Shown here: piece by piece, positions 1-11,406 of the stretch
Position numbering within the stretch: the stretch's first letter is position 1
How the letters are laid out: every line of letters begins with the position of its first letter
NCBI GenBank assembly: GCA_949825025.1
Contig: OX463779.1
Span: 22,240,816-22,304,815, forward strand
Direction: 5' to 3'
Source of the DNA: Siphlonurus alternatus
Taxonomy: Eukaryota; Arthropoda; Insecta; Ephemeroptera; Siphlonuridae
DNA: 64,000 bases
Notes under the pieces: model-generated
Databases searched by the model: none
What the model was told of the DNA's origin: nothing
The model's input: the letters and a program-made list of their open reading frames with translations, nothing else
Made by a program: the position numbers and the translations under genes

Positions 1-361
1 AACATAATTCTTATTACTAATGCATGAATGCTTGCTTACTTGGTAGGGTTTCTCTCTTCCACGACATTACTTAGCCCTACTTTGCCCGAGTTAAGTTTTA
101 CGTATGCTGAGTGCACGCATACACGTGCATGTATTATAATATAGTACTGATGTGTTAATGTTCTAGCTGCATACTAGCGAGAAAATCGTCGTGAGAATGA
201 GGCTCCATCAGCAAACAATGCCATATGTTTTTAATCGAGCAATATGTAAAAGATTTATATTCAAGAATAATTTTCAAATAGGTGGTCATAAAAAAAAAAG
301 AGAAAAAAATACACGATCCTTGAATTTAAAATTTTAATCTCTGCATTAATTGTATACTTGA
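1..361. other. AT-rich non-coding DNA
   Basis: No open frame, repeat array or RNA gene is seen. If the minus-strand exon that stops at 548 is real, this stretch is its 3' untranslated region and downstream flank. Confidence 0.5.
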
Positions 362-367
362 TTTATT
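362..367 (-). terminator. AATAAA poly(A) signal for minus-strand gene
   Basis: The plus strand reads TTTATT, which is AATAAA on the minus strand, about 180 nt beyond the TAA stop at 548-550. The spacing suits a short 3' UTR and supports this as the end of a minus-strand transcript. In DNA this AT-rich the hexamer also occurs by chance. Confidence 0.35.
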
Positions 368-547
368 TCCTTTTTGTAATATATTCTTAAATAGGATAAT
401 TTAACTTGTAACAAAACGAGACCATGTTTTGATTTCCCCTCTAAACATGTTTAATTAATGATTCAACAAAAGAAGTAGTATATAGTATATATAGTTGGAG
501 CAACTAACAACTATGTGTGCCATGCCATGAGTGTACGGGACGAGAAG

Positions 548-1168
548 TTAGCGAGCAGATTCAGGCGGTGGACTGTTGCCGGACCGGTCTACCTTGACGC
601 TTGGTTGTTCGTCGGGGGCCGGCTCAGCGATGTCAGAATCCCACTCGGAGCTCAAATCGTCACTTGAAGCTTCGCCGTAATCTGCAGACCATGGTACTTC
701 GAGGAGGGACATCTGGTACTGCTCGTAGCCAGGTGTTAGACATAACGATGTCCGAGCCGAGTCAGAATACTCGCAGGCTGCCGTACTTTGCTGAGAGGTT
801 TGTAGGGATGAATTGGAGGCTGCTCGGACGATCACAAGACACTCTCCATTGTCGTACTTGTCCTCGGTGGCGCCACGCTTGCTGCTACTTCTCCTCAGCG
901 AGTGTCTCTTACGTCGCGGTGGGGCCGTCACCGGACTTTCTTGTGGTAGGATCGGCGCGGGGGTGGGCGAAGGTGCAGTGGTTAACACCATCGTGTCCTG
1001 AGTATCAATGGTAGTTGCAGTTGGACAAGAAGAGAAGGACGGGGTGACTGTTGCGGTGCAGCGCTTCACACCCAGCAGGTCACAGCCAGCAGTACAACAG
1101 CAATACATGGACCCCACCGGCCTCTTGTGTACCCAGTCTAATACTAGACGAACCCACGTTACTTTTCC
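548..1168 (-). CDS. Probable C-terminal coding exon, unidentified protein
   Basis: On the minus strand the frame is open for 206 codons from 1168 to a TAA at 548-550. I do not recognise the family. Visible features: an upstream stretch reading RLVLDWVHKRPVGSMYCCC, with a cysteine triplet that could be palmitoylated; a Ser/Thr/Pro-rich middle; a basic cluster RRKRHSLRRSSSKR; and an acidic serine-rich end GYEQYQMSLLEVPWS followed by SSDDLSSEWDSD. This composition is typical of a conserved disordered tail. The first in-frame ATG is at 1108-1106 (186 aa), but the open frame continues upstream to a TAG at 1171-1169. That TAG could itself be the AG of a splice acceptor, although the tract before it is purine-rich and weak. 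GC content is far above the flanks. The opposite strand is also partly open, but its translation looks random. Not known: whether it is a single-exon gene or a last exon. Confidence 0.5.
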   Translation of the reverse strand, partial: GKVTWVRLVLDWVHKRPVGSMYCCCTAGCDLLGVKRCTATVTPSFSSCPTATTIDTQDTMVLTTAPSPTPAPILPQESPVTAPPRRKRHSLRRSSSKRGATEDKYDNGECLVIVRAASNSSLQTSQQSTAACEYSDSARTSLCLTPGYEQYQMSLLEVPWSADYGEASSDDLSSEWDSDIAEPAPDEQPSVKVDRSGNSPPPESAR

Positions 1169-1359
1169 CTAGACTCTCTCTTGTAATAACTGTCACAATT
1201 TTACCACTGCTTATATCATTATGTAAATAACACTGTCATAGTATTATTAAATAAAATATTTTTTTATGTCATTAAAATTTAATAATATTTTCACTAAAAA
1301 TTTTCCACAACATGATACGTTGTTTATTTATAGTTTTATATTAGTAATCACGCAGTTGT

Positions 1360-1740
1360 GTTATCCACGAGGCGCCTAGCTGGCACCAGTCCAGCGAGCG
1401 GCTCACCGAACAACAAAGTATAACAATTGCGCGGTGGCACCTGTTGCTGTGTTCTCCGCGAGGGCGCGCCCCCCCCTCGGACAGAGTTGGTGCTCACCCG
1501 TCCTTTCTCACCACTACACGCACCACTGTCCCAGATCACACTACACAAACACCCGGCTTGTCACCACACTTATGTGCCATCACCGACTGCTCTAGCCGAC
1601 AGTGGCAGCCACTTCTGCGATTGCGCTCGTCACTGAGTGTGTGGCAGGCAGCAGGCGGCCGCGGTGGAGCTGCGAGCTAGCGCGGCGGCAGAGAAGGCGG
1701 TGCGCGCTGCGGTGCGGCATACAAGGAGGAGGAGGAGGGC
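1360..1740. promoter_or_regulatory. CpG-rich islet, promoter or 5' UTR candidate
   Basis: About 380 bp of CG-rich sequence (CGCGGTGGC, GGGCGCGCCC, GCGGCCGCGG) stands out from AT-rich flanks. Several overlapping short frames are open on both strands, as expected from GC content alone, and none looks protein-like. A CpG islet of this kind is most often a promoter or untranslated first exon. No TATA box is evident, and no direction can be assigned. Confidence 0.35.
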
Positions 1741-2300
1741 ATTAAAGGATCACAGTGTTGCCATGTCGTGCCCAACTTTGATAAGGCACCGACACTGCGC
1801 GCGCAAACTCAATGTAAAGAGATTGCGTATTATTTATCAGCTTCATGTGAAAAAGTTTTTTTTTAAACTTATGTAGCAACAAAATAATTAATGAATAAAA
1901 AAAAAACTTAAACATCACAATTATAATTATTTTAGTAAAACTAAGAAGCTATTATTTTGTTTTTGTTTATTTCCAGATATTTGTGTAATTTTAATTGCTT
2001 AAATAATAAAATTAACTCAAAAGTAATTAGTAATCAAAGTATAGCTATTAAACACCTTGTGCTAAACATATACCAAGATAATTGCTTCAGCTTATCTTTA
2101 TTTAAGTACTTGAGATTGGAGTACGAGAGAAATTACAAATTTTATTACATATATATGACGTAATGGCGTACTTCACTTTGATACATTTAATATTATGACG
2201 TACTTTTTATCTAAATTGGGCTAAATTACTTTTTTTAATTGTTGCTCCAATTTTCAGGAAACAAAATATTTGATATATTCTTTTGTTTCATGTATAAATG
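1741..2300. other. AT-rich non-coding DNA
   Basis: No gene, repeat array or transposon end is recognised. A pyrimidine tract ending in CAG near 2257 resembles a splice acceptor, but the sequence after it is not convincingly coding. Confidence 0.5.
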
Positions 2301-2309
2301 AAGGTCCGT

Positions 2310-2482
2310 TATATAAGGTGAACCGCTTGTTCCTGGTGCCAGATTCGTGCTACATCCGCTCGAGACGGATGTCTGCACGCGACTTCGCTCCAGAAATAAA
2401 TGAAGACAGAGTGTACTCAGGAGGAGCGCTGCATCTCTGCCTGTATCTCCGGGTCAGCTGGGAGTGAGCACCAGTGACGTCA
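2310..2482 (+). other. GC-balanced islet with CRE and weak open frame
   Basis: The islet carries an open plus-strand frame that ends in TGA near 2467, with the translation VNRLFLVPDSCYIRSRRMSA and onward to LRVSWE. It is followed at once by a perfect TGACGTCA at 2475-2482. The frame lacks an ATG, and its upstream part is AT-rich with in-frame stops close by. It could be a small terminal exon or a regulatory islet; the evidence does not decide. Confidence 0.25.
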
Positions 2483-2935
2483 CAGACACTATGTCCTTAA
2501 TCAAAGTCCCAACATTTAAAACTTTAAACGAAGACTATACAAGACCTCCATCTTTTCTAGCTCGATTGTTGTCTTGCGTCGATCTCTTGGCGTAATTTTA
2601 GTTGTATATATAATATATCTAGATGAAGTATATATTATATGAAGAACAGTTTTCTGGACTACAACCGGACCATGAACATTGTAGAATGGTGTCAACTCTG
2701 CTGATAATCCACACACTCTAGCATAACAAAACCATGAGAATGATCAGATTGATATAAAAAGACATTATTTATACTATATGGTTTTAAAAAAAAACGCATA
2801 ACATATGGAATATATAAATAAAATTTTAATTTTCAATGAGTCTATTGTTAATTCAAGTTGTATCGTGTGGGTCGGCGTAATCTCGTACATAAATTTAGTT
2901 GTGTTTGACGTCAACAAGTGGGCATTAAATTGCGC

Positions 2936-2944
2936 TGCCGGATG
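2936..2944. repeat. 9-bp target-site duplication, left copy
   Basis: TGCCGGATG directly abuts the left inverted terminus at 2945. The identical 9-mer in the same orientation follows the right terminus at 7185-7193. Confidence 0.85.
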
Positions 2945-3008
2945 GCTATTTATGAAAGCATCTTCAACTACAGAACACCCTTTTCAAAATTCACGCTGAT
3001 TGGCTAAA
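2945..3008 (+). repeat. Left 64-bp terminal inverted repeat
   Basis: Exact reverse complement of 7121-7184. It includes a CCAAT-type ATTGG box near the inner end. Confidence 0.9.
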
Positions 3009-3031
3009 AAATTAATCACTACGCCAACTGG

Positions 3032-3059
3032 TGACAGTATTTGGCACTAAATACTGTCA
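3032..3059. repeat. Perfect 11-bp stem hairpin
   Basis: TGACAGTATTT, a 6-nt spacer GGCACT, then AAATACTGTCA form an exact hairpin just inside the left terminal repeat. It may be a subterminal transposase site or a remnant of another small element. Confidence 0.6.
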
Positions 3060-3129
3060 GCTGGCAGACGACAAAGTAAAAATGTAAACAAACGCGTTTT
3101 TATGATTTTGCCAGAAATTACTTAATTTA

Positions 3130-4270
3130 CAATCAAAAGTGCAGATAAAAGTGCAAGAACTTTTTTACTATCATAAGTAAAAAATACATAAGTATATATA
3201 TTATACATAAGTATATAATATATATATAATTATATATTAAGCATATTATGTCATTGAAATAATGCACTATCATAATTTTATAATTACGAAGATTAATTAA
3301 GGTTTGGCTATATGTAATCTTATTAATTATTGTACATATTGTAGCCACGTTTATATTTAATTTGTTATGCGTGGTGTGTAAAAATTTAAATATATGTGTA
3401 ATATATTTATCATTACAAATTATTACATCTCAGCACTCATTTGATCATTACAATAAATTTACAAATCTTGCTCATTTCATTTCACATAGATTAATTTTGC
3501 GCGTATGATTTTATGTTTATTATAGAATCTTATGTTTGATCTTAATAGTGTATAACTTTAATGTAGCTCGAATCTAGCTGCATGCGGTACGTTAATGAAA
3601 ATAATGAATTTCTTAAAAGGAAACTTTATTAAAGGAACTGTGTAAAATAGATTTTTATTCTGTAACTGTCGTGCTGCATGTTGTCTAAATATACTATAAC
3701 CATTATTATTATAATATATATCATGCTCTGGGATATTAGCTCTGTTCGTAAATACACAAAATCAAAATCAAAAATAGTTTTTTATAATAATTATAATGGT
3801 TATAGTATATTTAGACGACACTGACAGAATAAAAATCTATTTTACACAGATCGATCCTTTAATAAAATTTTCATTTAAGAAATTCATTACGTACCGCATG
3901 CAGCTAGAGCTACAGTAAAAAATTTATATACTGTATTAAGATCAAACATAAGATTCTGTAATAAACATAACATCATACGTGTAAAATTAATCTATGTGAA
4001 ATGAAATGAGCAAGATTTGTAATGAGTACTGAGATGTAATAATTTGTAATTATATATATAATAGTATATATATATTCAATTTTTGCATACAACGCATAAC
4101 AAATAAATACGTGGCTACAATATGAACAATAATTAATAAGATATTACATGCAGCCAAACCTTAAATAATCTTCGTAATTTTAATATGTATCGTGTATTAT
4201 TTCAATGACATATGCATACTTTTATATTGATAGTAAAAAGTTCTTGCACTTTTAACTGCACTTTTGATTG
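3130..4270. mobile_element. 1.14 kb foldback element, TA-flanked
   Basis: Two long arms, about 3130-3715 and 3780-4270, are inverted copies of each other. Termini read CAATCAAAAGTGCAG outward on both sides, and both are flanked by TA. The central loop is about 65 nt near 3720-3780. Arms are diverged and the right arm is about 95 bp shorter, so the copy is old. TA duplication and a CA start fit the Tc1/mariner superfamily, but no transposase is present and TA is too short to prove the boundaries. A single-stranded copy would fold into an almost continuous hairpin. Confidence 0.75.
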
Positions 4271-4317
4271 TAAAAACATTAAACGCACTTAAAACTAATT
4301 AAATAGTATGTACTTAA

Positions 4318-4626
4318 AGTAGAGTGAGCGACTTCATTTTTTTTAATATTTTATTTTTTAAAAATAGTTTAAGCTGCCCTCTATTGAGAAATGAAAACCA
4401 AAAAATTCCATCTTAAATAGTTTCTTCAGAAAATGTTGGAGTATAACGCGGTTTTATGTTCCATATAAAGCTGCACGTCAAAGGCCTCCGAAATACCAAC
4501 TTTGGGAATTTTTTGTGGTGAACCTGTTTTAGATGGAATTTTTTGGTTTTCATTTCTAAATAGAGGGCAGCTTAAACTATTTTTAGAAAATAAAATATTA
4601 AAAAAAATGCAATCGCTCACTCTACT
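4318..4626. mobile_element. 309-bp TTAA-flanked foldback MITE (AGTAGAG family)
   Basis: Arms of about 95 bp start AGTAGAGTGAGCG at 4318 and end CGCTCACTCTACT at 4626. Both sides are flanked by TTAA (4314-4317, 4627-4630). The arms include a shared block around GAGGGCAGCTTAAACTATTT. The centre carries GGCCTCCGAAATACCAACTTT, which recurs in diverged form near 43975. TTAA duplication is the signature of piggyBac-type transposases. No coding capacity. Confidence 0.8.
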
Positions 4627-4639
4627 TTAATTGTTTTTA

Positions 4640-6050
4640 TTGATGAGTCTTTGTTATACTGATGTAAATTATTATTTTCTATGTACTGTACTTAAAAGTT
4701 AAAAACTGGAATATACGAACAGCTAATAGTTTAGATCGTAACGCATGTATTCCAATTTTTTACTTTAGAATAGACACTGTACATATAAAGGTTCATCAAT
4801 GAAAATCGATTAAAATACATATTTACGTGAGCAGAGCTATTATCTATTAGCTGTTATGTAAAATATAAATATCGCAGAAGCAATGCAAAAACATGCATTT
4901 CAGTATAATAATTACATTATATCCAATAATAAAGACAATAATTCAAGTAAGATAGTAATAAATAAACTTATTGTAAATAAATTATTATAACATATGTAAT
5001 GATGCCAGCCTCTGTATATTCATTTATATTTCATTTATCGTGTCGTGGTAAATAAATGTTTCTTTACGAATCCATATAGCCTAGGCCATATTATATATAT
5101 GCCATAAATATTTGAATACAACTAAAACTATAAATCCAAAAGGCAGATCAGTGATCATATATTAAAAAAAATGCCCTTTAACTTCTAGCATTTGTGATGA
5201 GAGGAGCCAATCGCTTTTATGTAATATTGCAAATTTGTTTTTTAATTTAATTGCGGTAAAAACATCTGTTAAGGTGATATTATGTTAAATGTTATAAGTA
5301 ATTATTATTTATTGATTCTGAAGCATCATAACGATTGGGATTTTGACGTGTAGAAATATCGTTAATCTAATCTAATCTATGTAGCGTAAAGCTTAATGCG
5401 CTAAATACTAAAAATATGAAAAATTAATTTTATATGAAATGTTCTTTTTTGTTTCTGATTTCATTTGATATATTTGATTTAGTAACATATTATTGGGCCT
5501 TTCCAAAAATATCTTAGAATTCAGTGCATATTATGCACGGTGATCATGATATACTGTACATACATGAAACAAAATATTAATTATTAATATAGAAATAATA
5601 AGTTATTATTTTACTTGTAATTAAAATACTTTCCTTGAAGAGACTACAGTGTTATTAAATAGTGCTGAATCTCTATATAGGAGTTGCGAAAGCATTGACA
5701 CTCAATTATAATTATAAGATGAAGTTATTTTCATAATTTACTTGTAGGTTAATTGTAGGGAACGAACAAAAACGATCATGATCATCCTGCATGGAATGTT
5801 TTTATTGCAAATTTGCATGGTCTCGACACACCTCAATTTCTGTACATAACTTCAAAATAATTCAGTAATAAATTAAGTAATAACAAGCAGAAACGAAAAA
5901 AATTATAATAAGTCAATGTCTTGCTAGTGATTGAATGCCGAAAGAAGATGAGGGCAATAAACAGTTACTATATCTATTAACTACATGATATTTATATAAT
6001 TATTATGTATAATTACTTAAATATATTTATATTTAATCCATAATATGCTC
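4640..6050. other. AT-rich interior of the 4.2 kb element
   Basis: No open frame beyond chance, no array and no further paired ends recognised. Confidence 0.5.
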
Positions 6051-6057
6051 GAATTAA

Positions 6058-6189
6058 TTTCAGAGTGGCTGCATGTGACGTAATAATCATGCAGGCAAAA
6101 GTTTACCTAGGGTTGCATGTTAAGTATTAAAAATAACATGACGTAGACGTCATGTCTTCTTTACACTATACTTTGAGGGTGTTATAGAA
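6058..6189. repeat. Dispersed repeat copy A, TTAA-flanked
   Basis: The segment shares three blocks in the same order with 61131-61272: TGACGTAATAATCATGCA; a second TGACGT-containing block (here the palindrome ACATGACGTAGACGTCATGT at 6136-6155); and TTTGAGGGTGTTATAGAA followed by TTAA. The right TTAA is at 6190-6193 and a candidate left TTAA at 6054-6057. The left terminus is not well conserved between copies, so the left boundary is tentative. Confidence 0.5.
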
Positions 6190-6596
6190 TTAAAAAAATA
6201 AGAAAAAACTCGAGATGATGATTAGAAAATACACACTGCAGCAAAAATATAAAATTGGTCCATTATACTTCGTTTTTTTTTTTTTTTTACTTTCTGCAAC
6301 TTAATTTATAGTTTAAGTTTTATATAATATGGTATAAAAAATATGTATGTGACAAAATGTGTCAAACTTAACTCGATGACTTCTAACCAAATATATAATA
6401 AAAGTTACATGCAGGTTTCCAATTTTATTCATATTAATTTTATTATATACATGCACGATAAATAAAGCATAAAAATATATGTTGTATAATTTTCCATATT
6501 TATATAAATTTTTAATCTTTTCCTCCTTCAACCCAAGCTTGAATCATGAAATTCTTATTCATCCCCTTTTAAGCCCATTAAAAATAAATTATATCA

Positions 6597-6597
<1 letters not shown>

Positions 6598-6662
<65 letters not shown>

Positions 6663-6681
6663 TATATATATATATATATCG
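6598..6681. repeat. (TA)n microsatellite
   Basis: About 80 bp of TA repeat with a few interruptions. The open frames through it are artefacts of the repeat. Confidence 0.95.
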
Positions 6682-7120
6682 ATCTCTTTACCACCTTTTG
6701 ATACTATATGCTTACTTTGACACTTTAATTTTCATGTTGATTTAAGTGTGAAACTTAATTTTCCAGACAAATATTTGCTATATTTTATTTCTTTTAAATG
6801 TATAACAGTACTGACATTAGGGTCAATAGCCTATGATTCTATATAACAATGTAAAACGAAAAGACGTGTTATATTATTAATGCTCTAATTGCATTATTAT
6901 AGCATAGCAGTCATTATTTTCATAAATATCGAGTATATTTTAAAAATTAAAATTTGAATTCTAAGTACAACTTATTAGCTGCGAATTGCATTAGAAATAG
7001 TTTAGACGTACATATCATTAATTACTATTTGCTGCATGTTTTAATAGTTATATTAATTGTTCGTAAAATCAAGTTGTTCCTCGTACTTTTTAAATTCTCC
7101 CAAAAAAAGCGCGCGAAGAG

Positions 7121-7184
7121 TTTAGCCAATCAGCGTGAATTTTGAAAAGGGTGTTCTGTAGTTGAAGATGCTTTCATAAATAGC
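7121..7184 (-). repeat. Right 64-bp terminal inverted repeat
   Basis: Exact reverse complement of 2945-3008. The 9-mer TGCCGGATG follows at 7185-7193. Confidence 0.9.
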
Positions 7185-7204
7185 TGCCGGATGCCAGCAT
7201 GTTG

Positions 7205-7239
7205 TGACGTCACTACTACGTCCTTTGTGACCTTTGACC
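7205..7239. promoter_or_regulatory. CRE plus DR1 nuclear-receptor site
   Basis: TGACGTCA (7205-7212) is followed after 15 bp by TGACCTTTGACC (7228-7239), whose complement GGTCAAAGGTCA is a near-perfect DR1 (HNF4/RXR-type) element. The pair lies in a GC-richer islet that continues to about 7330, just outside the 9-bp duplication. A CRE and DR1 pair recurs at 49385-49415. Motif matches only. Confidence 0.4.
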
Positions 7240-7330
7240 GCATGACTGACCAGCTGACAGGCCATCAAGAGGGGAGGTGTGGTCGTCGTGACAATCGAGT
7301 TGCGTGCTGACCCGTCACTTTATGAGATAT

Positions 7331-8080
7331 AATTAGAACCACTTTGTATGACGATTGTTGTTGCATACACTCAAGAGACAAACGCGTGCGCAGTAGCATT
7401 GCAAAACTGAATGAACTACATAATACTGAAATGATTTATTTGCAACATTACAAGGTTTTTATTAGCTCTTATCACTGAAACAATAAAATTATAAATTTTA
7501 TCTCATGCACTTATAAAATACATCAGGGTGTAACTAAAGATTAATTGTTATTTAAAAAAAAAATCTCTGCCCATGTGATAATTGTGTAAAAACTTTTAAA
7601 CATATTAGAATCGCAAATTTATCCGAAATATTATTTAAGAATATTTTAAAGCTATAACTATTTATTTATTGATATTACACATTATAAACTTTGGACTGGA
7701 CCAGTTTAAAGCTATAGAATTTTTGATAAGATCAATATTTAATTTACACAATTCTTCCAAATAACATGTAATACGTTATATAAGTAACTCTGATGTACGT
7801 AGTTTCTAACGGCACTTCTTCCATTTATGATAAGGACTATATTTACACTGATAAGCAAGTCAATAACGAACCTTTTTGAAAATGATAGAAAGCAGTTTGG
7901 AAGTACGGTAGACTCAAATTTACTTTTTTACATTTTTAAACGATATCATTTCATTTAAATAACTGCGATTGCAAAAGTGTCATGCAGACATTAAACTAAA
8001 CTAAAAAAACTACAGATGAGTTTGGATCGAGTTAGGTATAACCTGAGCCAGGTATATAACAACAGGCAGGTGTTGAAAAA
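7331..8080. other. AT-rich non-coding DNA
   Basis: Nothing gene-like or repeat-like recognised. Confidence 0.5.
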
Positions 8081-8090
8081 CACGAGTGCG

Positions 8091-8241
8091 TATATAAGCG
8101 ATATATTGCGAGTGTCTGGTTCGCCTTGAGGTGACCGGGTGGGTGGTTTGGTTGAAGACTCCTCGCCCCCCCAGTCCTGGCGCATCTCTGACGTCAACAA
8201 CGAGCTCACGTGTCACACCTCAGTCAGGACAGTGACCTTGG
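8091..8241. promoter_or_regulatory. TATA, CRE, E-box islet, promoter candidate
   Basis: A TATATAAG box on the plus strand (8091-8098) precedes a GC-richer stretch holding TGACGTCA (8189-8196), CACGTG (8207-8212) and CCAAGGTCA on the minus strand (8241-8233, an FTZ-F1/ERR-type half-site). On the minus strand an ATG in this stretch opens MRQDWGGEESSTKPPTRSPQ, which soon runs into AT-rich sequence. A promoter with short first exon is possible in either direction. Confidence 0.3.
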
Positions 8242-11100
8242 CTAGCCTGCAGATTACTCCAGCTCTATAACGACAGATTGGAATCAAGTACCTAACTCTT
8301 ATTATATTACATAAGGCCACACACATGCTGTCACGATGCTTTTGTATAATATATTTATTTCAATTCAATGAAATATTGATGCTGTTTATATATGATTAAA
8401 AAATTGAGATGTTAATATCGATATGACACCATAACATATTTATACTTTAATAGAGTGTCATGACTCAATTATTTATTTATGATCTTATATTGGAGGAAGT
8501 AAAATATGAAGAATTTTCTTTGAGTCATAGATAAACAAACCAAAAATGACTGTAAAAATGACGTTAAAATTAAATTATTTCTAGAAGTGTCATTAAAAAT
8601 TATTGCTTGAGTCAATACCTTAGTCATGATCTAGAAGTCACAGTCTTCGTATCATTCAAAAAGTGATCGATATAAATTTTTCACATATTAAATATATTCT
8701 TTTCAGTTATGAATGACTAAATGAGTGTATTTTTGTTTTAAAAAATACAACCTACTGACTATAACAGTTATAAGCTTATCACCCCAGCCCAGCCAGTTTA
8801 AACCACATATCTAATTACACATTGACTCATTTCAATAGATATTTTTGTAAATAATGCCCTTTGTACACTCCCTACAATCGATGCCACCTTATGTCCAAGT
8901 GCATTAGGAAATCGTTTACAGAAAAGTTCCAATGTTAGCGAACCGATTTAAATATAACATAATGACGAAATAACAGAGAAAATTTACAATTAATTTAAAA
9001 TTCAAACATCAGGATATCATAAATTACTACTGTATACATTAAAACCATTTTATCCAACGAAATTTCTTAATCACGTTAACTATATAGTAATACATGACTT
9101 TTGCATTAAACTTCCTTTATTTTTTTTACATGGGTAAACCTTGAGTAATATTTAATTTTGACCTTACCTTAGCACTTAAACAAAGTTCTCTCCTGTTTGG
9201 TGATTCTGAACACAAGACACCCATTGTGACTATCAGTCAATAACATACACAAAGTAACAATAATAATAATAATAATAATAAGTACTTGACGTAAAACAAT
9301 AAGTTAAGACGATAACAACGAACGTCACGTCACCAATTAAAGTGACATGAACAACTAGAGTGCTTGGTGCACACGCGTTCACAAGCAACACTGATGGAGA
9401 ACTGCTGGCGAACACTTCACTTGTTATAGAACGGAAGAAGAAGAGAGAAGTTTAAAGCGAGCTTTCGCGGGGAGAAGGCCCGAGGTGAAATGACACATAT
9501 TTCTTATGCTACTATAAGTTCGTGCTGTAAGCCATACGTCGTGACGTCAATACAAGCAAGAAAAAAAAAAAGAGAAAGAATGAGAGAGATAGAAGGAAAA
9601 AAGAGAGGGAAAATATTTTCAGAAACCTATAAGCCTATATAACCTACTTTAATAATATAAGGTATAAAAGTAATAAATACAGGCGGGTATACTTACACGT
9701 ATGAACTACGTAACATACCTGTGGGATTTTTATAAGGCAAAAGTTAATGCAAATTAAATATAATATCAATGATTTCTGCTTACGTATATATTAAATGAAG
9801 TTGTTGTTTTTACGTAAATAGTAATTCAAACGTCACGATTGAATTGGAAATTTTTAAAAGGAAAATTATTTTCTAAGAATTTTTCATTTTATTATATATA
9901 TGATATTATAACTTTATAAAAGTGTAGTTTAAAATCGGTACAACTAACCTTGCACATTTTTATGGCAAATTAAGTAGTCACGAAATGTGTTAAACTAATA
10001 AAAATATGGACATTACTCCTTATAATGATTATAATTTAAAAAGTTGTATTTTGTGAAACAAAGAAGAAAGATTGATAATTTTTATTAAGTGCTTTGTTTT
10101 TCCCACAAGTTTAGTAGAAGTGATTTTTTCTCTTAACATCTCATGAACAGTTTATTACGTAGATTATGTTATAATTACAGAAAAGGATTTGATGAAAGTT
10201 TCAAGGTATATATTGACGTAAAACACAAAAGAAGTTTCTCATTTTGCGCTTCAGTGACGTACTTTCAGTGATTTTTTTTTTCAGTCTTAATGTCACTCTA
10301 ATTCTTACTTTCTCTAACGTTACATCAATGATAACGCACTAATTTTTGTTTTTTAGTAAATAATTTTGTTGTAATGTTGTTGTTAAAAAAAAAACCTAAA
10401 TAACAATAATAGTTGCAACAATTGTGACATCACACCAGAAAACATTAGGAGTTAGTAATACCGGATTGTTCTGATAATGCCTTTAATGACTTTACCACTT
10501 ATCCTGTTATATTATATCCTTTGTATATACTAGGCTGCTAGGCTGCATCAGTAGGCAATTAGGCACCAGATGACGAACTTATACGTCATGACGTAATTGG
10601 TTCAGCTTTATCTGATAACACAAACTATAAATAATATTCTCTGAGATTATATGACCATGCAATTAAATTAGATTTTATACTGTGACTCATATGTTTAAAA
10701 AAATTAGTAATACTTAGAAAGTGCGATACCAAAAGTTAGTATACTTTGCATTTTCCAGGGTGAGCGACTGCCTTCGTGACTCCATGACAGGAAATGCATA
10801 TGATCTTTGTATGTTACTCATGTGGCATTATTCTATTTACATTTCACTATTTACCATGCATATACGGTCTCTTGCATCATATCATGGTTCAACAGGATCA
10901 CGAATGAAATCAAAAAAATATATTAAATTTATTATATTAATTCAGCTATATTAGAGTATTGTAAATAATATACTAATACATATCATTTGGCTATACTTTC
11001 AATTTCAATACCTGCACACATCGTTTGAGCGCGTAGAAATCACTAAATTTAAAATATATTCAGAAATATCGTTCAAGATGTTGTATGATGTAATCGTTTT
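8242..11100. other. AT-rich non-coding DNA with small GC patch
   Basis: Contains one CRE (9542-9549), several TGACGTAA variants (about 9277, 10210 and 10590) and a short (AAT)n run near 9260-9282. A somewhat GC-richer patch lies at 9340-9480. No coding frame can be supported. Confidence 0.45.
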
Positions 11101-11302
<202 letters not shown>

Positions 11303-11339
11303 ATTTTATTAATATTTTTTATGGAGATTTTAACTCCAG

Positions 11340-11341
<2 letters not shown>

Positions 11342-11405
<64 letters not shown>
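11342..11405. repeat. (CT)n microsatellite
   Basis: About 32 CT dinucleotides, only 40 bp from the AAAT array, forming a compound microsatellite. Confidence 0.95.

Positions 11406-11406
<1 letters not shown>

Larger units (their letters stand above)
2945..7184. mobile_element. 4.2 kb non-autonomous DNA transposon, Mutator-like
   Basis: The element is bounded by a perfect 64-bp inverted repeat: 2945-3008 (starting GCTATTTATGAAAGCATC) pairs base for base with 7121-7184. It is flanked by a perfect 9-bp direct duplication. A 9-bp duplication with long inverted ends is typical of Mutator-like elements; Merlin elements (8-9 bp) are the alternative. The 4.1 kb interior is AT-rich, has no transposase frame, and holds at least two smaller inverted-repeat elements (3130-4270 and 4318-4626), a diverged copy of a dispersed repeat (6058-6189) and a (TA)n tract. 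It is therefore a non-autonomous passenger that has itself been a target for insertions. Perfect ends and duplication imply either recent movement or end conservation. Confidence 0.85.

Noticed and set aside
601..1014. 137-codon plus-strand frame opposite the 548-1168 exon
   Set aside because: The translation lacks protein-like composition and is a shadow of the minus-strand frame, which has the coherent acidic and basic segments.
1427..1876. Three overlapping plus-strand frames in the CpG islet
   Set aside because: Frames are open because of GC content; translations are Arg/Ala/Pro/Thr-rich without structure.
8034..8048. TTAGGTATAACCTGAG, matching the end of the nested MITE at 62350
   Set aside because: Only 13 bp match, no inverted partner nearby and no TTAA flank on the expected side; treated as chance.
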